Origin: Hydrangea macrophylla
Taxonomy: Eukaryota; Streptophyta; Magnoliopsida; Cornales; Hydrangeaceae
NCBI GenBank assembly: GCA_033977485.1
Contig: CM066995.1
Span: 45,629,736-45,693,735, forward strand
Direction of reading: 5' to 3'
Length of the DNA stretch: 64,000 nt
Made by a program: the position numbers and the translations under genes. Shown in pieces: positions 11,385-21,283 of the stretch; position 1 is the stretch's first letter; every line of letters starts with the position of its first letter. Below the pieces are notes generated by a model that searched no databases, had not been told where the DNA came from, and saw nothing but the letters and a program-made list of their open reading frames with translations.

Positions 11385-13424
11385 TGTCACAACCCATCCC
11401 GCCACGGGCGGAAATAGGACATGTGGCACACCACCGAGGCTCATCCAATTCACTAAAAGTAAACGCAGTGGAAAAGAAATAAAAAGAAACCCTTTAAATC
11501 AAAGTTCATTTGAAAAACATTGAACTACGAGCCCAAAAAATCCGTATAAAATCAAAAAGTTAATTCTATTATAAAACAAGAATATGTTAGTTAATAGGGA
11601 CCCTAAAGATGCCCTAACAACCAATTAGAACCATTAAATTTTTTTCGAAAGAGGTACCTAAGAGTAAGCGGGCAGGGGTCATTTCGACCGGTCGAACTCT
11701 CCCTTCGACTGGTCCCCCTTCGACCGATCGAAATGGACCTGGGAAAATCCTTCCTTGCTTGATGGATTTTTGCTAAGTCCACACTTCTACAACTCATGAA
11801 AGACATTGTAAAACATTCCCAAACACGAATTCGATACGTTAAACATCCAAAACATGAACTCATGAGTTCGGATACATTTCAAACCAATTTCAAAAGGTAT
11901 CCAAAAGAGTATAAATTAAACCAACGATGTTCTAGAGCTTCTAAGATTCAATTACAAGAGTCTATACTTTCAAATCCTCCAAATCACAACATTACAAATT
12001 TAAATTAAAAAATCTTACAAATTCTCTAACCAGGAGTATTATTTCTACCACATAGTTGATTACCCACGACAATCCTCAGAATGATCCCAACGGCCTCATT
12101 CCTCACACTCCATCTTTCCTTTCTTCATACCTGCAATGGAGCAAATCTCCATTGCTCAGGTATATGCTGAGTGTAGAATTTTAACAAATACATATATGAC
12201 AATTCATGCTTTAAATCATAAAAACACATTAAATAGTCTCTAGGGAGAGAGATACACATTCATATGGTAATGAATCCAATGCTGTAGAAAGCCTTCTCCT
12301 TACCACGCATCCAGTGCCCTGACTGGGCCGGTTCCCAAACCATGCATAGTAGCCATCGCTACTAAATTCTCGAGCATCAAGAAGCTTACCCTCGACATGA
12401 AGCCTTCTGTCCACATAGCAAATACATGCTCACATAATCACATAGACATGCTTTTCAACAATATTCACGAGCATAATTAACAGGCCTAAACTAACGCATA
12501 AATTTTTCCCAGATCACAATATCGCACTTGATATTCCAAACATAGAATTTCCTATACAACATAAATTAGGAATTCATACCTCGAGCAAACCTCTTATAAC
12601 TTCAGGTGGAACTCTAGGACACCAAATCCATGCAAAGTGTCCGATGACAAAAAATTCTTACGAGTTTTACATGGTTTTCCCCAAAATTCCAAAGATAGGT
12701 TTTCATAAATTTATTACCAAACGTGGCCTAACAAGTATCAAAACAAAGTCATACCTGAAGGAGTCCAAAATATAAACAGGGAGAATTTCTGAAGGACGAG
12801 TGGTCGTCGTTTGGCGTCGCAAAGTCCGAAAATGAAAATCTCCCTAATCTCTCTCCTCATTCTCTCTTTAGATATTTTGAGAATAATGAAATATCTTCAT
12901 AGTTTTCTATTTATAGACTCTACTTTTCAAAATTGCGTTTAACTCCCCGTGAATTCACTAAACTTCCAATTATTCCCCAAAATGTCTTCAACGTCTAAGT
13001 TACCGCTTCACGAGTGAAAATCTCTAAATCATTGAAGTTTTTGTCTAAGTTTTGTTGTCTCTGTAATTACGTTCCAAAAACGATTTTCGTGAAATTTCTA
13101 GATAACCTACCTTTTATGTAACGTGTCATATACGTTATCATCAAATCTCCCAAAGTGATCATAAACATGATCTAAACTATCAGTAAACATACAAAACATG
13201 TATATTTACTATTCACGTAATACCATATAAGCCAAATAAGATTTAAATCACATGAATTTTATTTAATCACGCCAAATCCTCATTGATTACCAATTTCTTG
13301 TGTCCTCGATTAACACCCACCATTGACCCACGGTCAACCTCATCCATAATTATTAAACTACATTGATAATTCTCATAATTCAATTATGCATTGAAAACAA
13401 AAAGATTTTCCGGGACGGGTGATA
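11385..13424 (-). repeat. 2.0-kb solo LTR of the TGTCAC type
   Basis: It starts TGTCACAACCC and ends CCGGGACGGGTGATA (expected CA at the end, here TA). A perfect 5-bp duplication GATCC flanks it (11,380-11,384 and 13,425-13,429). The same LTR type occurs at 4,797-4,952, 23,178 and 30,684. Orientation is set as minus by analogy with 40,918-43,689, where the TGTCACA end abuts a minus-strand primer-binding site. A short cluster of TTCGACC(G)GTCGAA palindromes lies at 11,683-11,733. No genes are present. Confidence 0.75.
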
Positions 13425-13429
13425 GATCC

Positions 13430-14001
13430 AGCGTGGTCTCCATCATATCTGGCATTTTCGCAGAATCTTGCTACAGTTTTGGCGAGTTTTTTTGGCAATA
13501 TCTGGTATGAGTCTCATTGACAGTTGGCTCAGTCTCGAGCTACGCCACAACCAGTTTTATTTGGGACTGGGGAGGTTGGCAGTGCGGCTAAAGAAGTTTC
13601 CGTTTCTTAATTGTTATGTATTTTTTTTTGACTTCTATATACTTGTACTGGTTCCTTTTGAAATCAGCTACAATTAAAAAAAAAAACCAGGGGTAATTTT
13701 TTTGAATATATAATCGCACTTCAATTGCACAAATCTTGAAAATTAGTCCCAAGTTAAAAAAAATCGTCCAAAATGGTCAAAGAATTGTAAAGTTATGGTC
13801 ATTTTAGCATACCTGTACGGTATTGCACATGTGTTATTGTCTTTATTGGCATACTGCACATAAAGCTAGCTTTTAAAGACAATAACATGTTATTTTTATT
13901 GTCATTGTACTGTAGTGACAGTGACGTTACTTTCTTTTCAAATTTTTGTAGTAATCTATGCATCTTGTTTGATATATCTTGTCTTTTATATTACAAACAT
14001 A
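13430..14001. other. Unannotated stretch with a small foldback
   Basis: An imperfect inverted repeat at 13,828-13,889 pairs a CATG(TG)TTATTGTCTTTA arm with TAAAGACAATAACATG. A TA-rich stretch surrounds it. The short open frame near 13,468-13,677 matches no family I recognise. Confidence 0.35.
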
Positions 14002-14010
14002 TAAATTATA

Positions 14011-14177
14011 GAGAGCATTTTTGTTCACCCCAAAAATAGTTCACCAATGATCACCCAAGCATTCCACTGGTCAATGCAGTGGGATATTAACTTAATCCTA
14101 GGTCTCACAGCATTGGTCAATTGGATGCTTGGGTGAGCATTGGTGAACCATTTTTAGAGTGAGCAAAAAATATTTTC
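14011..14177. mobile_element. 167-bp MITE, Mutator-like by its 9-bp target duplication
   Basis: Long inverted arms pair GTTCACCCCAAAAATAGTTCACC with the complement of GGTGAACCATTTTTAGAGTGAGC, and the ATCACCCAAGCAT/ATGCTTGGGTGA arms continue the pairing. It is flanked by TAAATTATA (14,002-14,010) and TAAATTGTA (14,178-14,186), eight of nine matching. It has no coding capacity. Confidence 0.75.
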
Positions 14178-14360
14178 TAAATTGTATCACTAACAGGGTT
14201 GTAATTTGAAAGTTAAAGACATTTTAAATTTTGAAATAAAAACTGCCTTAGGAGGAGTGTTGAGCTGTCAAACGATGAATATCATGTTTTACGTATTAAG
14301 TAACCAGGGTAAACTTGTCCATAACTTCAATTTTAGTTCAAAAATCACAAAGAATATCCT

Positions 14361-15024
14361 TGATACACCCAAAATTGGCTCTATCCTATGACCGAACGGT
14401 TCAAATCAGCAGCCAGTCCATGTCTTGGTCAAATCATGCACAACTACTCGGACAAGCATCAGCCCGAGCGGTCTAGTCTACCCGAAACTCATCATCCCGA
14501 GCGGTTCATCCACGACCCGGCCAACAGGTCGGGAAAACCGTACGGGCACATCCCACCGTGGGAACAACTCATCTGGGCCCACATGCATGATCCCGAGCAT
14601 TACGGGCAGTTTCCTACTCAAGCTAGAAGACTAATGGAAAGTGCAAACTATTTCCTAATCCAATTAGGAAACCCCCACAATTAATGCCAATCTATATCAA
14701 TTGGATTATTTTTCCTTATCCATGTAGGAGTAGGTCTCTTGCATCTATAAAAGAGACCTCTCACCCCCCATTGAAGGGGCCGACCTTTCAGTGTACACAG
14801 TACCTCTATAGCATTCATCTACATGCCCGGCCGGCCTACGATAGCTCCAGACTTGTTGGTTCACCACAGGCCCCCGGCTCTTTTACAGTGAACGTGCTCA
14901 GACACAGCCGTGGACGTAGGTTCCTTCATTAACAGATCCGAACCACATAAAAAAAAATCCAGTCTCTCTGTCTCTCTCTCCTTAATCTGCTCTACTTTAC
15001 TCTTACCAATTTTTGGCATCATCA
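14361..15024 (+). repeat. 5' LTR of the gag-only element
   Basis: Starts TGATACACCCAAAATTGG and ends TTTTTGGCATCATCA. It contains TATAAAAG at 14,746-14,753. The copy at 17,515-18,179 aligns end to end. Confidence 0.9.
14746..14753 (+). promoter_or_regulatory. Putative TATA box in the 5' LTR
   Basis: TATAAAAG is conserved in the 3' LTR at 17,897-17,904. It lies late in the LTR, followed by about 270 bp of R/U5, as expected for a plant LTR promoter. Confidence 0.55.
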
Positions 15025-15027
15025 GCT

Positions 15028-15045
15028 TAACGCCGTCTGTGGGAA
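15028..15045 (+). promoter_or_regulatory. Primer-binding site of the gag-only element
   Basis: TAACGCCGTCTGTGGGAA begins four bases after the LTR end. It resembles the TGGCGCCGTCTGTGGGAA site of other plant Ty3/gypsy elements but has lost the leading TGG. I cannot name the tRNA. Confidence 0.55.
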
Positions 15046-15086
15046 GCGACAAGTCTTCTCATCAACATATTTCTTGACTGATCGTT

Positions 15087-16470
15087 ATGCCACCGAAGAA
15101 GGGTAAGAAGGCTGATCAGCAGTCCAACCGGGATGTTCCTCCGGCCCCGGCACCGGCTGCGGTAGTCATGACATCTGAGCAGATCACCGCGACCCTCACA
15201 CAACTCTTGGAGGGCCAACATCATATCCAACAACAGATCGAAGCCCTACTGGCCCAGCAAAGCAGTCCTCCAGTGACTGGGAAACAACCCGAGAACGTTG
15301 CGCACAGTCGGGAACCGATCTTGACCAGACAACGTGCCCGAGCCAACCCGTCCCACGTTGAGGATGCCAGAGATATCAACAGTAGGCATACTGCCCGAAA
15401 GGAAAGCCAGGAGCATATGGCCTAGAAATCAGTCCAGGTCACTCGATCAAGAGCCGAGTTGTCCCTAGGCGAACGGTTACCCGGAGCCATAGCCGAGCCC
15501 GATCTCAGAGGACAGCACACCACCATGAAGAAGAAGCCTCTTCCACCAATCCGACCAACCCCTCAGATACCGGTCGGGAAGGAGTGGAAGCCCGAATCAA
15601 GGACTTGCAGAAGCAGATTGACGGAGTGGCCAAAAAGCTTGGTCAAAGTCGTGTTCTGAATCAAGCCAATACCGAGATAGAGTCACCGTTTTCTAGCCAG
15701 ATCACGAGATTCTCCATCCCGCGCAAATTTAAGCAGCCTCACCTAGATCCCTATAATGGCTCGGGAAGCCCGGTCGACCACGTCTGGACCTACAAGGCTC
15801 AGATGGCCCTAGCCACTAACTCCGATGAACTACACTGTCTAGCCTTCCCCAGCACTTTGAAAGGCCCGGCCGTGTAGTGGTTCTACTCCTTGGAGCCCCG
15901 ATCGGTCCGCAATTTCAAGTAACTCAACAAGTAGTTCATCAACCAGTTCGCCGGTATGCATGAACGGCCAAAGCCTAACATGCAGCTACTGACAGTCATA
16001 CAAAGGGATAATGAGACCCTCTAGGAGTTCATCAGCCAGTTTAATCAAGAGAAGCTCGGCATCCGTGATCTTGATGAAACCGCCGCTATTATAGCCTTCT
16101 GCTTAGGAGTTTAACACACCAAGTGCGCCACGTCGTTTCATAGAAATCGACCGGTAACCTTGGTTGAACTCACAGATAGGGTTGGAAAATACATTGACAC
16201 TGAAGAATTTCTAAAGATCAAAGACCCCGGGCAAGAAAGCAACGAGTCTTCCAGAAGTTAGCAAAAGCGAGATCAGCGCGGGAGTTCTGACAGTTCTGAC
16301 AGTTCACAGCAGTCTGGTTCAGGCAGCCCTGACCCGACCTCCAGTTCACATCGGTCAGGATCAAGCATTTCCAACTTTATCTCCAGCACAGAGAAATCAA
16401 AAAACCGACGATCCTGATCCGACCCCTTGTCTCCATCGGTTTAGATGAGCCCGACTACAGTGGTACTTGC
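15087..16470 (+). pseudogene. gag pseudogene of the gag-only element (Tat-type Gag)
   Basis: The start ATG at 15,087 follows the primer-binding site by 41 bp and opens with a basic MPPKKGKKAD stretch. The conserved Gag core (about 15,720-16,200) shows YNGSGSPVDHVWTYKAQMAL, FPSTLKGPA, a WFYSL block, FINQF and EFISQFNQEK motifs typical of the capsid region of Tat-lineage elements. A Ser-rich tail follows. Gag would form the particle that packages the RNA. Breaks: stop at 15,423, a frameshift near 15,575, and at least five further stops between 15,875 and 16,260, most at places where the family has Gln. No zinc knuckle is visible. Confidence 0.8.
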
Positions 16471-16514
16471 CTGATCACCATATGAGGCTCCACCGATTGT
16501 CAGAGAGCTCTTCC

Positions 16515-16664
16515 GAAGACCTCGGGCCTAACCCTGAGGCATCCGACGACCTCGGGCAGAACCCCGAGGCATCTGAAGACCTCGGGCCTAACCCCGAGGC
16601 ATCCAAGGACCTTGGGCCTAACTCCGAGGCATACAAAGACCTCGGGCCTAACCTCGAGGCACAA
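16515..16664 (+). repeat. Five 30-bp tandem units downstream of gag
   Basis: Units start at 16,515, 16,545, 16,575, 16,605 and 16,635 and read GA(A/C)GACCTCGGGCC...CCCGAGGCATCC with few changes. In the open frame they spell a decapeptide DLGPNPEASE repeat, but nothing shows that it is translated. Confidence 0.85.
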
Positions 16665-17001
16665 GCTTTGCTTAGGTCCAACCGACGATGGGGGCAAACT
16701 CCCTAGGTGGCTGATGATGGCAAGTTTCAAAAGACCCTGCAACCACCATGTTCCAGGTCGGTTACCTACAGTCATAGCCTCTGTAAGACCCTCGTCTTAG
16801 CGAAAGCTTGGGGGACAAGATGGCGCAGTGAACTAAACAGGCAATCACACCGGGTATCTTCAGGCTTCGCAGATAACCAAGTCAAAATCTTGGACAACCC
16901 AAGCACCTACAGTACTCAGAGGCATTAACTCCACTTAGGTTCAAACCGACGATAGAGGTGACTAAAATCTCTTAAGTTGGCCCACGATAGAGGAGCAAAA
17001 A

Positions 17002-17238
17002 GGACCCTACAGCAATACGCTCTAGGTCGGCTCCACCAACATGGTCAAGCTCTTCTCCTAACAGTCTTGACGAAGGTTGGCTGGGTGGAAGGCAATCCTC
17101 CTGGGGAGTTAACATAAAAGGACCCTAAAGCAATACGCTTTAGGTCGACTTTTTCAACATGGTAAAATCCTTCTACCCACAACCTTGACGAAGGTTCACG
17201 GGTAGAAGATAACCATCCTGGAGGCTAACTCAAGCAAA
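17002..17238 (+). repeat. Two tandem units of about 118 bp
   Basis: Units start at 17,002 and 17,120 with GGACCCTA(C/A)AGCAATACGCT, and both contain CAACATGGT and CTTGACGAAGGTT. This is the second tandem block in the 3' part of the gag-only element. Confidence 0.75.
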
Positions 17239-17240
17239 AA

Positions 17241-17396
17241 GACTCCAAAGTAGGCCGAGTCTCAACTCTCGGTCACTTTCCGAGCATTCAAAGACTCCGA
17301 ATTAGGCCGGGTCTCAACTCCCGGTCAGTTCTCGAGCACCTAAAGGTCCCGAGCTAGGCTGAGTCTCAACTCTCAGCCAGTTCCTGAGGACTCACC
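17241..17396 (+). repeat. Three tandem units of about 52 bp
   Basis: Units start at 17,241, 17,293 and 17,345 and hold TAGGCCGRGTCTCAACTC followed by a G(T/C)CAG/CACTT...GAGCA block. This is the third tandem block before the polypurine tract. Confidence 0.75.
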
Positions 17397-17500
17397 AGGC
17401 TCAGAAGCCCCGAGGCAACTTCCCTGAGCACTCAGACAGTGGCAAGTAACATCAAACTCATTTCCAAACTTGCCCCGATATAGCATCTGGCCAACCTTGG

Positions 17501-17514
17501 AAATGGGGGGCAGC
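17501..17514 (+). promoter_or_regulatory. Polypurine tract of the gag-only element
   Basis: AAATGGGGGGCAGC ends immediately before the 3' LTR start at 17,515 and sets the plus orientation. Confidence 0.85.
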
Positions 17515-18179
17515 TGATACACCCAAAATTGGCTCTATCCTATGACCGAGTGATTCAAATTAGCAGCCAGTCCATGTCCCGGTCAAATCATGCACAACTC
17601 CTCGGACAAGCATCAGCCCGAGCGGTCCAGTCTACCCGAAACTCATCATCCCGAGCGGTTTATCCACGACCCGGCCAACAGGTCGGGAAAACCGCACGGG
17701 CACATCCCACCGTGGGAATAACTCATCTGGGCCCACAGGCATGATCCCGAGCATTACGGGAGTTTCCTACTCAAGCTAGAAGACTAATGGAAAGTGCAAA
17801 CTATTTCCTAATCCAATTAGGAAACCCACAATTAATGCAAATCTATATCAATTGGATTATTTTTCCTTATCCATGTAGGAGTAGGTCTCTTGCATCTATA
17901 AAAGAGACCTCTCACCTCCCATTGAAGGGGCCGACCTTTCAGTCTACACAGCACCTCTATAGCATTCATCTACATGCCCGGCCGGCCTACGGTAGCTCCA
18001 GATTTGTTGGTTCACCACAGGCCCCGGCTCTTTTACAGTATAGTGAACGTGCTCAGACACAGCCGTGGACGTAGGTTCCTTCATTAACAGGGCCGAACCA
18101 CATACAAAAAAAACCTTTCTCTCACTCTCTCTCTCCTTAATCTACTCTACTTTACTCTTACCAATTTTTGGCATCATCA
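17515..18179 (+). repeat. 3' LTR of the gag-only element
   Basis: Same boundaries as the 5' copy (TGATACACCC...GGCATCATCA), followed by the target duplication ATCCT at 18,180-18,184. It holds TATAAAAG at 17,897-17,904. Confidence 0.9.
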
Positions 18180-18184
18180 ATCCT

Positions 18185-18954
18185 TATCGTGTTAAAAAAA
18201 ATGTTCGGAAGTGATCCCTACAAGGACTTCTAATTAATTTGTTTTTGATATTATTTGAGTCGGTATATTAGTGTTGTCCATGTGTTCCAATATTAGTAGC
18301 ATCTTCGGAAAAAAGTAGGTAAATTATGGAATCATAGAAAAAACTAGGTAAATTATGGAAACCGTGCCACCTTTGTCTTTCTTCACAAGATAAATTGCCA
18401 AAAACAACAGGATTGAGTCCTATTTATTTCCGAATGAGAAAAACCCATAGGCCTCGTTTGTTATGTGAGATAATAGTTTGGGATAGGATAAGAGTTATTC
18501 TATCCCACGTTTAGTCGCACAACCCTTTGGATAAAATAGTGTCGGAGTGGCTTTTTATCCTATTATTTGAGTCGGATAAAATAGTCCCGGAGTTATCCTA
18601 TTTACTGAACAAGATACATAGCTCCTCTTTTGAATTCGCTTTGAGCCCCCCAAACTCAGCGCCAGCCCTGCATTGACTGAATACCAAGGTACATTGGCCG
18701 AACGAATTAAAGTTCGTTCAAATGTGTAAGGAACCTAAATCAAACGTATGCCCTTAAAATTTAAACAGTATAATTGGTAATAAATTTTGTTCAACACATG
18801 AAAATGTTCGAATGCTCGTTCAATGTATTCACTGTTAAAGAGAGTATTTTTTCTTACCCACTAACAATATTTTTGATTGGTGTCCCATTTCATTCCCATG
18901 TTACTCCTAGTCTATCAACACAATTACTTAAAAGGCTGTGGAGCACTGGAATGT
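18185..18954. other. Mostly unannotated; one orphan hAT-type terminus
   Basis: CTCAGCGCCAGCCCTG at 18,655-18,670 is nearly the reverse complement of the first 16 bases of the hAT element at 26,128, so a right end of a related element is present. I did not find its left end. Inverted TAGGATAA/TTATCCTA-like arms between about 18,443 and 18,620 suggest another decayed MITE, but its borders are unclear. No coding sequence is recognised. Confidence 0.4.
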
Positions 18955-18991
18955 TCAAAGGAAAACCTCACTGTCCTCTAAAATGTTGAAA

Positions 18992-19570
18992 GAAGGAGAC
19001 GTCCCCTCCGTCTGTTGGTTGGATCAAGTTTAACTTCGATGTGCAATCCATGATCATGTGTCCGCTCTGGCCGGCGGCATCATGAGGGACGAGTTTGTGT
19101 TCACTCGGTTTGCTGTTACTATTTCAGCAGAAGCACTGTCAGGGGTTTTTACAATTTTTAGGTGGACTTAATTGTAAGAAAATAAAAATAAAAAAATTTA
19201 GTACAAATATACAATTTTTCAAAAATTTGGAATGGACTTGAGCCCCCACCCTTGGCTGTGCAATGGAACCTAATGTTGCTGTAGCCCGTATGCTTGTCTG
19301 CCAGTCCCTCGGATTGATCAACTTCCACCTGATTAATTGGTTGATAGATTCCTATGTCTTAGATGCTAGAAGTTTCCTTTCCGTTAATTCCTTTTGTTTT
19401 TTTTTTTTTTTTTTAATGTTTCTAAGATTCGTAGATTTGTTAATTTTGTAGTTCATAATCTTGTTCAATGGGCTTCATGTTGCGTTTTGGTGGACCCGTC
19501 TAGATTGATTCCATTCTTAGCCATGCGTATGAGAAGGGGCAATAAGGGGGCTATTAATTTTATTTTTAAA
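18992..19570 (+). pseudogene. Degraded RNase H-like (RVT_3 type) fragment
   Basis: Reading across a one-base shift near 19,042 gives WIKFNFDV followed by AIHDHVSALAG and MRDEFVFTRFAVTISAEAL. Plant RVT_3 RNase H-like domains at the ends of LINE-type polyproteins and related proteins have this pattern. After a 120-bp interruption (about 19,140-19,260) it resumes with EPNVAVARM, CQSLGLINFHLIN and further on RMRRGNKGAINF, like the C-terminal HVRRxGNxxAHxxA part. Stops, shifts and a T run (19,397-19,414) break it. Such domains would cut RNA in RNA/DNA hybrids. The match is by motif only and the parent element is unknown. Confidence 0.5.
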
Positions 19571-19611
19571 AAAAAAAATTTGGCCTGTTTCTCTGTGTTG
19601 GTTTCTTTTAA

Positions 19612-19916
19612 GGGTTAAATACACTTACATCTTCTGTGATTTGGTCAATTTGTACTCACTCCCTTATAGTTTAAATTTTGGCACTAATACCCCCTAAGGT
19701 TTGGACTAAAGTGCAACCGTTAAATACATTGTGGATAATTTTAGCTCTAATACCCCATGTGATTTGGCCGATTTGCACTTACCCCCTTCAACTCCTTAAC
19801 AAATTTTAACGTTGCGCTTTCGTCCGAACCATAAGGGGTATTAGTGCCAAAATCTAAACCACAAGAGGATAAGTGCAAATCGGTCAAACTACAGGGGGTG
19901 TAAATATATTTAACCC
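19612..19916. mobile_element. 305-bp MITE with perfect 9-bp target duplication (Mutator-like)
   Basis: The ends are GGGTTAAATACACTTACA and TGTAAATATATTTAACCC. It is flanked by TTCTTTTAA on both sides (19,603-19,611 and 19,917-19,925). The inner arms also pair (CACTAATACCCC/GGGGTATTAGTG). It is non-coding. Confidence 0.85.
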
Positions 19917-20110
19917 TTCTTTTAATTAATATCTTTCTAACAAAAAATTAAAAAATTACTAAATAGGACATATATGAGACATGTGTCAAAAACTGTAAGT
20001 GGGTGAGAAAAAAAAACCTTCATTCTTAAAACTTATTTTTGGTTGATTAACTTATAGAGCACAATTTTAAATTTTTAGATCACAAAAATTTTAGAATTAA
20101 GAGTCTACAG

Positions 20111-20288
20111 GCGTCCAAATCTAATTAAGGTCTCTAAGTTAATTTACCTTAAATATTAGTCAACAAAAGTTCTCAAAATCTTTATTGAGTATGTCTACTC
20201 GCGTCCAAATCTAATTAAGGTCTCTAAGTCAATTTACCTTAAATATTTGTAATCAAAACTTCTCAAAATCTTTATTAAGCATGTATCC
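20111..20288. repeat. Two tandem copies of a 90-bp unit
   Basis: Units start at 20,111 and 20,201 with GCGTCCAAATCTAATTAAGG and share TTTACCTTAAATATT and TTCTCAAAATCTTTATT. A third copy lies 5.5 kb away at 25,758. The function is unknown. Confidence 0.8.
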
Positions 20289-20377
20289 CGCGCGTTGTTG
20301 TTTTTTTTTTTTTTTTTTTTATAAGTTATAAAATATTGCTAGGTAATATTGTCATAACTACAGAATAATTGTTAAAA

Positions 20378-20513
20378 GGGTAATATTTTTGTGAGAAGCT
20401 TCTCTCATGAGAAGGCGGGTTTTAACCGTTGGAGAGAATCTTATGGCTAGATGTTCATCCAACGGTTAAAATCCGCATTCTCATGTGAGAATCTTCTCAC
20501 AATAGCATTGCCC
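20378..20513. mobile_element. 136-bp foldback MITE with perfect 9-bp target duplication
   Basis: The arms are GGGTAATATTTTTGTGAGAA and the complement of TTCTCACAATAGCATTGCCC, extending to GTTTTAACCGTTGG/CCAACGGTTAAAAT, so nearly the whole element folds on itself. TTGTTAAAA flanks both sides (20,369-20,377 and 20,514-20,522). Confidence 0.85.
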
Positions 20514-20557
20514 TTGTTAAAATATTGAAAAAGCATGTTAACAAAAGATATAATTTA

Positions 20558-21252
20558 GGATAATTCTATCCGCACCCACCTACTCTCTACACCCACCAAT
20601 TCACATTTAATTAAAGGGTAAATTACCTTTTACCTCCCTGTGACACATAACCCCCTTATACTTTGAAATGTTACACATAACCCCCTTGGACTTGTGGGCT
20701 AACTGACTCTGTTACTCTCCCTAACAGCAAATGTGAAAAGACTAAAAAGCCATTTGTTATTTTAACATTTTCTATTCTAAACCACATCTCTCACTCCAAT
20801 CCCCTCTCCCAGTTTCTCTCTGTAAGTCAATTCTTGCATCTCTTTCCTCTCATCCCTCATCTTTCCACTCATGGAGGGCATCATGGATAGAAATTGCTAG
20901 GGATTGGTGGATCAACATCATTGGAATTGGGATATTCCGGTGGAAGGGGTTGCGGCGATTGGCGGTGGTGGTGATGGGGTTTGTGCGTGGTGGTGGAGGT
21001 AGTGGCTGGTGGTGTTTGTGGGACACAACATGGAGGGTATGAGAGAGGGATTTGGGGCTAGGGTTAGGTTTTAATTTTTTGGTGGTTGTGTGGTAGTGGT
21101 TGACAGTGGGTTGTGGCCGATGAGGTGGTAGTTGTCGGTGGCGATGTTGTCATGAACGGTGATGCTAGCGGCTGGTGGAGAAATTGTGGGGTTTGCCATT
21201 TTTTTTAATGAACTATGATGGTGATACAGAAGCCAGTAGGTAATTTCACATT

Positions 21253-21283
<31 letters not shown>

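Larger units (their letters stand above)
14361..18179 (+). mobile_element. Complete gag-only LTR element (TR-GAG-like, Tat-type gag)
   Basis: This 3.8-kb element has two LTRs (664 and 665 bp), a primer-binding site, a gag gene, a polypurine tract and a perfect target duplication ATCCT (14,356-14,360 and 18,180-18,184). The internal 2.5 kb codes only for gag. No protease, RT or integrase motif is present, so it would depend on an autonomous partner. It matches the terminal-repeat-with-GAG class described in plants. The rest of the internal region is three blocks of tandem repeats. The LTRs differ at roughly one site in 13 over the first 120 bases, so it is not recent. Confidence 0.85.

Noticed and set aside
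18443..18620. Possible PIF/Harbinger-like MITE starting GGCCTCGTTTGTT
   Set aside because: Inner arms are partly inverted but no matching right end or target duplication could be placed.
19140..19260. 120-bp insertion with CAGGGG...GGCTGTG ends in the RNase H-like fragment
   Set aside because: Ends resemble hAT termini weakly and the flanks match at only about five of eight bases, so it is not listed as an element.
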